A stretch of 64,000 nucleotides of DNA from assembly GCA_015680685.1 (NCBI GenBank), contig MNCI01022151.1:364672-428671 (forward strand), given 5' to 3'. Source of the DNA: Gnetum montanum. Lineage: Eukaryota > Streptophyta > Gnetopsida > Gnetales > Gnetaceae. Numbering within the stretch: the stretch's first letter is position 1; each line of letters starts with the position of its first letter. Below are positions 57,313 through 64,000 of the stretch, piece by piece. Below the pieces are notes generated by a model. It made no database searches and was not told the DNA's origin. It was given only the letters and a program-made list of their open reading frames with translations. Both the position numbers and the translations under genes were made by a program.

Positions 57313-59213
57313 TCAGACTTGATCATTTTTACCCCATTGGGGTTCACACACCTGATTATAGTAAGCATAGTGGGGAAATTTGTAAGATGTGGTTATTGGG
57401 TAAAGAGTTGACCCACTATAATATTTGAGACCATTAGATGATATGCAAGGATCGGGTTGTCGCTCTCCATGCTTGTGTTCATTGGACCGTATGATTGTTG
57501 GAGTGTTAATTGGTGGCCCTGATGAAGTAACATGAGGTGTTGGGTTCGTAGGTAAGGGTGCACCATAGTGTGGGACTTGTGCTGAATTCGATGGTGTCGT
57601 GGCCTCGGAGTTGTGTTGTCCCTTCTTACGGGCATGTTTAAAGAAGGGGCACTTTTGATGTTGAGGAGACCTCTCACTGTTGTTGGAAATAGTAGCATAA
57701 GTAACGTTCGGAGGTTGTTGCTGTGGTGCAGGTACCTTAGGAATAGTTGGTAATGATGTAGAAGGAGGAAAAGGATGAGAATGTTGAAAATGAGGAGAAG
57801 TGTAAGGTACGGTACACAAGGAGGTGGTTGTGTTAAGGGCATGGGTTGATAGTATTGGGGAGAATAGTAATGCGGTGAGATAGAGTATGTTGACCCAGTT
57901 GGAGGAACAGGATGTTGAACTTGATAAGCATTTGGGTTTGGATGGTATGAAGGGTGTCTCCAATTTAAGGGTGGCTTCCCCCATGACTGGGATTGTTGCT
58001 ACTGTGATCGAACATAGTATCTCCGTACGAACTCTAGATGTAACTTGTTTGCCCAATGCTCATATAAATGTAACAAGATTGGGCATTGGCCCTTGGGGTG
58101 ATCATATAGGCAAATATTGCATTCATATGTATGATCAGCAGTTGAGCCCTTATTTTCCTTATTCCTTCTTTTCGAATTTCTAGTGATATTTTGTCCTACT
58201 TCTTGGGTTTTCAAAACTCTATCTCCAATAATATCGATAAATTCTCCACATTTTTTATACATCCATTCCAACATCTTATTAACCTTTTCCTGGACTTCTT
58301 CTAATGGTTTTTGTACTGGAAAAGATGGTTCTTTCTCCTTGTGATAGGTTGATCTCTCCTTTTTATGATCATGGACCTTTGTTAAGTTAAGATTTTGGTC
58401 TCGTTGGTGTTTTTCAACACTGTCCCATCTACCCATTTCTCCTTCTTCTTTTGCTACCCACTTAATAAGCTCTTGGACTTGATGGATTCGTTGTTCATAT
58501 AGTTGTCCTTGGGCATACATCCCTAGGGTCTTTCTTGTTGCATCACGAAGCCCATCAATGATATGGTACATTAGCCTTTCCTCGGAGAACCCATGGCCTA
58601 GACAGTTGTTTAACAATGCATAATATATTTCTAAGGCCATGTTCAAGGGTTCATGTTGTGCTTGTTTCCACTCTTGGATTTTTTTCCTAAAGGCTGACAC
58701 TCTTGCATAGGTTCGATATCTTTCATTAAAGAGTTCTACCATTGTTGACCAACGTCATATTGAATTTGGCTTTAACGATCTATCCCATACTTTTGCTTGG
58801 CCAATGAGTGTCATAGGAAAAATCTTAAGTTTTTACCAATTGTTATCAATGTTGTTCCATGTGTAGGCATCATAGAAGGCTTGTAAATGTTGATGTGGAT
58901 CTAAGTCATAGCCTCCTAAGAATTTGGGAAAGTTGTTTAAATCGAGCTTGGGTAGACGACTCTCTTTACGATGCCTATGAGAGATTCGAACAACCTCTTG
59001 TATTTGTGTTAGGCTTGTAGTGGCCAGTGGAGGTTCATCGTCATTAGGTAAGTTATGCTTTCGTGTGTTGGGATGACGTTGCTTTAATTCATGTTTATAA
59101 GAAACCCCCACTTCAGATTGCGTACTCCAATCTTCATTGTCAGATAATTCATTGGTTCTCTAATGAACTGCCTCACTAGATGTGGCATTATTGTAGTTTT
59201 GTAGGAGAGGCAT
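57313..59213 (-). pseudogene. gag of element F
   Basis: ATG at 59213 (MPLLQNYNNATSSEAVH). Capsid-type words: LPKLDLNNFPKFLGGYDLD, HQHLQAFYDAYTWNN, VELFNERYRTYARVSAF, LMYHIIDGLRDATRKTLG. Then a charged region, zinc knuckle CNICLYDHPKGQC (about 58100-58062) and a Pro/Ser/Thr-rich tail reached through a frame change near 57850 and ending at 57313. Only a few stops (59170, 58832, 58759, 57998), so this is the best-kept Athila-like gag here; the run 58742-57999 is fully open. Elements A and C have the same domain order. Confidence 0.85.
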
Positions 59214-59330
59214 GGCTGTGAAATTATGTGTGAATTTATGTAGCTTTTTGTAATTATTTTCTTCTTAAAAGATATATCGTTAAGTCCTATACAACAACCT
59301 TGTATGATATAACTAATCTAGATAACTAGC

Positions 59331-59353
59331 ACCGTCCCCGGCAATGGTGCCAA
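59331..59353 (-). promoter_or_regulatory. Primer-binding site of element F
   Basis: On the - strand TTGGCACCATTGCCGGGGAC follows the 5' LTR end. It closely resembles the TGGCGCCGTTGCCGGGGA-type site (tRNA-Asp) known from Athila and Calypso elements. Confidence 0.82.
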
Positions 59354-60213
59354 TGACGAGTGGCAAGATACCGCTACACTCAACCATATGAATACAAGCG
59401 TTACATGCACGATCCGGTCGAACTCCGTAGACGGACTAGTTGTGGCATCTAGATAGTTAGCCTTAGGTCATAGTTCATTGTCTTCCCACCTAGACTAGTA
59501 TTAGCTTTGTCACGTATGGTTTAGTCCAGAGTAAGGTGTATGATGTGTTTCTAGCCTAATGCTACTCCTGAAGGCAATGGAAGATAATATTAACTAAGCT
59601 AAGAGAGAAAAAGTAAGAGAGAATCTAACTAGCCTAAGTGTGATGAGCATCTGTTCCTCAATTATCTGTACACATCTTGGACTTCGTGCATGACTACTAC
59701 TAGGATTACCAAGCGCAGATCCTAGGTACGCTACTGGGTTACCAAGTAGTCACACTTAAATGCTTGTAATCAAGTGGTACTCATTCTGTGTTTAACAGGA
59801 GTTTAAGGATGAGAAGAGATTAACTAGGAAAGAAATAAATAGAAATTAATTAAATAATTAAGCTAAGTAAATGCTGCAATGATGAAGTAATCTTGATCTT
59901 TATTTTCGGTCATGTGCGTGTCCAAGTACGTCACACTTGAATAACGGTTCCGTACAATAACAATCACCATACTGCGGGCATGCACTAAGAATAATTCTAA
60001 CTCTAAGAAGGAAAAATTGCAAGAGTTTGGGTAAGGAACTAACTAAGTACCTAAAACAAGGAAAGCCACCTCTTATTTATAGAACTGGCATCATGCTGCG
60101 ATATCGCGTATGCGATATCGTGGCCCATGTGATATCGCAGCCCATGCGATATCACTCTTGCTATGATATCCCGGTTGTTGTGATATCACAGCTAGCAAAT
60201 TCATGACTCATCA
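59354..60213 (-). mobile_element. 5' LTR of element F (860 bp)
   Basis: TGACGAGTGG...GACTCATCA on the + strand. Reverse TATA TATTTATA at 60074-60081. GATATCGC-type units at 60098-60190. It holds the segment 59551-59793 missing from the 3' LTR, which also matches the fragment at 1-497. Confidence 0.9.
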
Positions 60214-60223
60214 TCGCTCCTCA
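60214..60223 (+). mobile_element. Last bases of element E 3' LTR
   Basis: TCGCTCCTCA matches the usual end (..CGCTGCTCATCA) of the family in diverged form, as expected if F inserted about ten bases from the end of E. Confidence 0.5.
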
Positions 60224-60520
60224 TAAACTTTCAAAGCTAGTTAACTTTCTTGAATTAATCATACTAAAGCCCTCATTAGGTTTTTTCTTAAATGTTTTAT
60301 TGACCTTATATGTAGTTTCAATTAGTAAATTAACCTTCATAATACTAATAACTACTTTTTGTTTATAAGAGAAAATGAAAATATTATTATTAATTATGAA
60401 AGGTGTAAAGGATGTACTTAACATTAAAATCTTGAGCAATAATAGATTCTTTTTTTACTTTTCATTAGTTTCAACAACTAATTTGCAACATTAAGGAGGA
60501 TGTCTGAATCCCAAAATAAA

Positions 60521-60682
60521 TTGACTATAGGTATACCCCAAGATATATAACCAACAACATTCATTAGAAGAATTATAGGGGAATATAATAAGTAATAACA
60601 ATAATGGTAAGGGAAGAATCCATAACTTAGAGCTTCTAAATCAAAATAATCTTACCACTATGCTAACACTTCATTGTTAATA
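60521..60682 (-). mobile_element. SINE-like repeat copy 4
   Basis: The tail 'gactataggtataccccaag' at left and the head 'ctatgctaacacttcattgtt' at right mark a reverse-strand copy. The B-box region 'gaatccataactt' is diverged. Confidence 0.45.
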
Positions 60683-61488
60683 ATAATGATAAGAATTAGA
60701 TAAATTATGATAAACAACCAACATATTTAATTTCATATAGTATCTTCTTATTTTTCAAAAGATATATTTAAAAAAATATTAATAACTTGTCAAAAGGAAT
60801 GAAAATATTTAACTATATATAACCATAAGACATATAACTAACACAACTCTTTGGTAGAACTTATTAAATGGAAGAGAAGCACTAGCGAGAGGTGAAACTT
60901 TAACACAATGGAAAAGTAGAGATCCAACAGTTTTTGGATGCTTTTTTAGGTTTTCATCCTTAAAACTAATCTTAAAATACCCTTCTTTGTAATGAGAGAA
61001 GGATAAAATTATGCCTTCTTTTAATATTAAAGGCTTCCTATAAAATTTTTTTAAAAAAAATTGAAGAGAGATACATTTAAGGTTGTAGCTAAAGCATGAG
61101 ATTTTGAGTGATGTCATATTAAGCAAACAAAAGAAGATCATTAGTTGGAAAATTTCTATGATAAAACATATTACATCAATCCAAATGGCATAAAGAATAA
61201 CGAGATGAAAGAAACTCCAAGTGTAAAGCACAAATCCTTGAAGTTGAGGGGTATCACTAAATAAAACTTCCTCTAACGTTACTCCAACTCAATAAAACAT
61301 TAAGATGTTTAAGTGTGACTTAAACTTACAATCAGACAAATACTTGACAATGAGATAACTAAGTCATCTCTCACTAGCCTAGGTAGTCAATTAGGAGAAG
61401 GAGTAAGAACCTGAAATAATCTAATTATAGGTACATCCCAAGACATATAGCCAACAAGATATATTAGAAGAATTATAAAGAAATAATA
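60683..61488. other. AT-rich stretch with SINE tail fragments
   Basis: No gene supported. An open - strand frame at 60809-61231 is AT-driven and matches nothing known. Tail pieces of the SINE-like family lie near 60820-60842 and 61420-61455. Confidence 0.35.
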
Positions 61489-61617
61489 ATGAGGTGTTGG
61501 CCTAGTGTTAAGACTCCTAATTTGAAAGGTCCAAGTTATGGATTTGATTCTAATGGGTAATGTTGAGATATAAAGTTCTAATTTGACTATATGTCTTAGG
61601 GGTAAATATTGTTAAAA
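61489..61617 (+). mobile_element. SINE-like repeat copy 5
   Basis: The head 'aggtgttggcctagtgttaa' fits the A box TRGCNNAGTGG well. 'Ttatggatttgattctaatg' fits a B box about 40 bases on. The tail 'ctatatgtcttaggggtaaa' ends in an A7 run. It is one of the clearest copies. Confidence 0.6.
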
Positions 61618-61821
61618 AAATATAAAGGCATATAATGATGTCTTAAAGTGTGATTCAAACTAACAACCTGTAACCTAACAAGAAAATTGACAACCTACTT
61701 AAAACAAACCATGTAGTTTCTTTTATAAAATTCCAAGACATTAAAATTTTATTTACATGTTTTTCTAAGAAAACTATTCTTACAATCCCTAGATAGAGTT
61801 CAATTTGTTAACTTATTCAAA

Positions 61822-61872
61822 GGGGGGTGGGGGGTGCAGGGGGTGGGATGTGTGTGGGGGGAGGGCGGGGAT
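61822..61872 (+). repeat. G-rich tract with G-quadruplex potential
   Basis: Runs of G6, G6, G5, G3, G6 and G4 separated by one to eight bases within about 50 bases, in otherwise AT-rich DNA. It adjoins the tail of SINE-like copy 6. Confidence 0.85.
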
Positions 61873-61986
61873 GGTAACCCTAAGATTTATAGAAATTTAT
61901 AACTCAATACCATTTCGTAAAATTGAACTTATAACCTAGGGTTACTAGGACAAGACTTATACCACTAGGCTAACACTTCATTGTTG
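61873..61986 (-). mobile_element. SINE-like repeat copy 6
   Basis: On the - strand: 'gtgttagcctagtggtataa' (A-box match), 'gtcttgtcctagtaacccta', 'ggttataagttcaatttta' (B-box-like), then 'cgaaatggtattgagttata' and 'aatttctataaatctta'. Best match to copies 1 and 2. Confidence 0.62.
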
Positions 61987-62347
61987 TTATGATCATTTAG
62001 AATAATACTTATTTTTCAAATAATTAACTCACATAACATTTATAAATTGTGAATTTAAGCTTAAATTTAAGCATGTGTGTTTACGAAAAATAAGTATGTT
62101 TTATTAAAAAAATCTTAAACAAAAGTAATGTTAGGATTAAGATACATTGTGGCATGTTAGAAGTCTTTTCAAATAAATGAAGTAAATTATGCCTTTTTAT
62201 AATGATGTAAGGGCTACATATAAGATATTATAATTAAGCTCAAAGAGTAATACCTATTCTAAAGTATCCATTCTCTCTATTAGAGGTAGGAATCTTAAAA
62301 AAAAAAAGTTGCTACATTTTCTTTAAAAAATAAATATAAAAAAGCCA

Positions 62348-62420
62348 ACAATGAGGTGTTATTCTAGTAGCAAGACTCTTGATTCTAGTTAGTAATACAA
62401 AGTTATGAAGTTCTAATTGG
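62348..62420 (+). mobile_element. SINE-like repeat copy 7 (partial)
   Basis: The head 'caatgaggtgttattctagt' and 'acaaagttatgaagttcta' match the family; the middle is deleted. A C-rich stretch (62448-62476) follows. Confidence 0.4.
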
Positions 62421-62429
62421 ACTAAGAAA

Positions 62430-62960
62430 ATTTTTTGGTTCCAATACCCTTCCCCACCTCCCCTCACTCCTCACCCAATTGGACTAAGTTATGAACTTCA
62501 TTGTTTGATTGAAGCATTAATCCTAGGTAGTAGAATTGTTCATAGTAACATTTTGGCCTTGAATGTTAACCTCTACCTTATCACTATTTACACTATTTAA
62601 TAACCATCAACACACCTACACATATAATCTTCCTTTCTTTTGATTTGTAAAGATTTTTTTAAACTTTATTAATTGTAATGTTCATGCAATTGTAAAAAAA
62701 AAATTAATGCATAACAATTCAAATGAAAGGATCCTAGGAGGGTAGTGGATGAATGAAAGCCTAATTTCTTTTAAGCCAATCTTGAATCTAGGTCTTATAA
62801 CTTAAAAAAACAAGCACCTTATCATTACTATGAGTGGTGATCCCTTACTAAACCTATAAATCTAGTAGACCAACATCATTTCAACTATTTTTTTCACAAC
62901 ATTTGTATATTTTGATAGTAATCCATTAGAATTGAACCTCTAATTAATAATTACTTCATA
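62430..62960. other. Unassigned AT-rich stretch
   Basis: Holds a C-rich run (62448-62476) and further faint family pieces ('gaattgaacctctaattaat' near 62929). Nothing coding. Confidence 0.3.
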
Positions 62961-63340
62961 TAACTAGCTAAGTTATATATTTATATTATATATCTATAAT
63001 TTGGTTGAGAGAATTTTTTATATTTTTCAAATTAAAAAATCTTAAATTGATTCACTGAGACTAAGTTATAAAGTAGTTGGACTCTATCAAATAATAATTC
63101 TCATGAAAATCTTCATCTCTTATCCTAGCATTATGATGATAATTATTTATTTATCATTGTAAAGTCTAAAAAAAAGGTGATCAAGAGAGCTTCCCCTCAC
63201 CACTATGATAACAAAATTATTTAACCATGATAGAGAAGGCCTGTCTTAGATAAGGCTAGTAATTAGCCTCTCAAAATAAATAAATAAATAAATAAAAACA
63301 CATTTGGCCATCATATACATACATGTCATCCTATGTCTTG
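62961..63340. repeat. Dispersed repeat R, copy 2
   Basis: Same sequence and orientation as 7501-7890, with small indels; starts CTAGCTAAGTTATATATTT. Confidence 0.8.
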
Positions 63341-63360
63341 AAATAATTTGTGTTAGTTTA

Positions 63361-64000
63361 TGATAACGTATCTACGATGTCATGGTTAAAATATTGTAGC
63401 TCTACATACGTCATTGTAGATGCAATGTAGTGGGCCATGGTCATGCCTATGAATACGAATCCACCATCATATTGAAAAGATAAGTTTTAACCAACACTTA
63501 GTGAAATTCTTGTAGTTTGTTTTCTCAAAGTTATAGTTAGAGTGAATGCTCATAGTGTGGTGAATTATAGTTGTATGTAATCTTTATTCAAGTAGATTAT
63601 TCTTGGACATAATTCATGAATAAAAATAAAGATCAAGATTATTCTACATCATTGTACCATATCAGTTAGCATAAATTTACAATCCATAATATTTACTTTT
63701 ACTAAGTAATTTACAATTCCAATGTCTATTAGTAAGTTTGAATAAGTGCGACTGGTTTCAAGCATAAAGTGTAATTGTTTGGTGATCTAGTAGTGACTTT
63801 GCTTGATTCGCTTAGTAGTGAAGTTACTTAGTAATCCCAATAACAATTACATAAGCCTAGGACATGTACAAAAAACTAAGAATAGATACTTATCACCATA
63901 GGATAAAATAGATTTACATTTTTATCGAACTCAAAGATAGAAATTATATTCATTTCCATCATATTTACACCTAGCATTATTAAAAGCCAATTAATATCAG
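63361..64000 (+). mobile_element. LTR fragment of the TGATGA family, cut by window edge
   Basis: Starts TGATAACGTATC; GATATC-like units are diverged. 'Tgtatgtaatctttattcaag' (about 63574-63594) and 'aaataaagatcaagattatt' match family R-U5. The 3' end lies beyond the window. Confidence 0.6.

Larger units (their letters stand above)
53802..60213 (-). mobile_element. Element F: non-autonomous Athila-like element
   Basis: 6,412 bp from TGATGAG to ACTCATCA. On the - strand: 5' LTR (60213-59354), primer site, gag, non-coding module, downstream ORF (55406 down), polypurine tract, 3' LTR (54464-53802). No protease, RT or integrase. Flanking five bases are CTGCT (53797-53801) and TCGCT (60214-60218), an imperfect TSD. 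Organisation is the same as element A. Confidence 0.87.

Noticed and set aside
60809-61231. 140-codon hydrophobic open frame on the - strand
   Set aside because: Very AT-rich with Phe/Ile/Leu bias from T-rich codons, no family match, and SINE fragments on both sides. Likely chance.

Overview
The window looks like intergenic DNA from a large, repeat-rich seed-plant nuclear genome. It is AT-rich and almost entirely built of LTR retrotransposons in several states of decay. I see no intact single-copy host gene, rRNA or tRNA gene. Species cannot be told from the sequence. The plant assignment rests on Ty3/gypsy lineages known only from plants (Athila-like and Tat-like) and on Ty1/copia debris of SIRE/Maximus type.

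Layout from left to right: (i) 1-497, a reverse-oriented LTR fragment joined to a 5'-truncated Athila-like element A (498-7500, + strand: gag remnant, downstream coiled-coil ORF, 3' LTR). (ii) 7.5-16.9 kb, a mosaic of SINE-like repeats, a solo LTR (9768-10566), a reverse-strand gypsy RT/RNase H scrap (about 10590-11215), and a regular ~112-bp tandem array (13.2-15.2 kb). (iii) 16879-21170, element B, a complete gag-only element on the - strand with a 5-bp target-site duplication (TSD). (iv) 21.8-50.8 kb, a three-level nest. A copia-type LTR is split by Athila-like element C (22536-49887, TSD TAGAG), whose gag is split by Tat-like element D (24413-41612, TSD ACGAG). (v) 50.8-60.2 kb, truncated element E, whose 3' LTR is split near its last bases by Athila-like element F (53802-60213, - strand). 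(vi) 60.2-64 kb, a second SINE-like cluster, a repeat shared with 7.5-7.9 kb, and the start of one more LTR at the window edge.

Elements A, B, C, E, F, the solo LTR and the right-edge fragment share one LTR design: termini TGATGA...TCATCA, a similar R-U5, a primer site beginning TTGGCAC and a GTGGGGGTA-type polypurine tract. Each carries its own iterated short motif in U3. A, B and F have a gag but no pol and can only have moved with help. C has gag-protease-RT-RNase H-integrase, now crippled by stops.

The most unusual part is inside element D. It has gag and protease at its 5' side and RNase H plus integrase at its 3' side, but no reverse transcriptase is recognisable between them. That interval instead holds an antisense gene (35648 down to 31312) that I could follow through eight exons with consensus splice sites. 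Phases agree at every junction except the last. The predicted protein of about 1,070 residues starts with a degenerate FCP1/SCP-type HAD phosphatase domain that has lost all its catalytic aspartates, followed by a region resembling the plant transposon-associated ORF of element A, and ends in coiled coil. A possible antisense TATA box lies upstream, and TACGCT-type motif arrays fill its first intron, its upstream region, the element's 5' leader and its LTRs.
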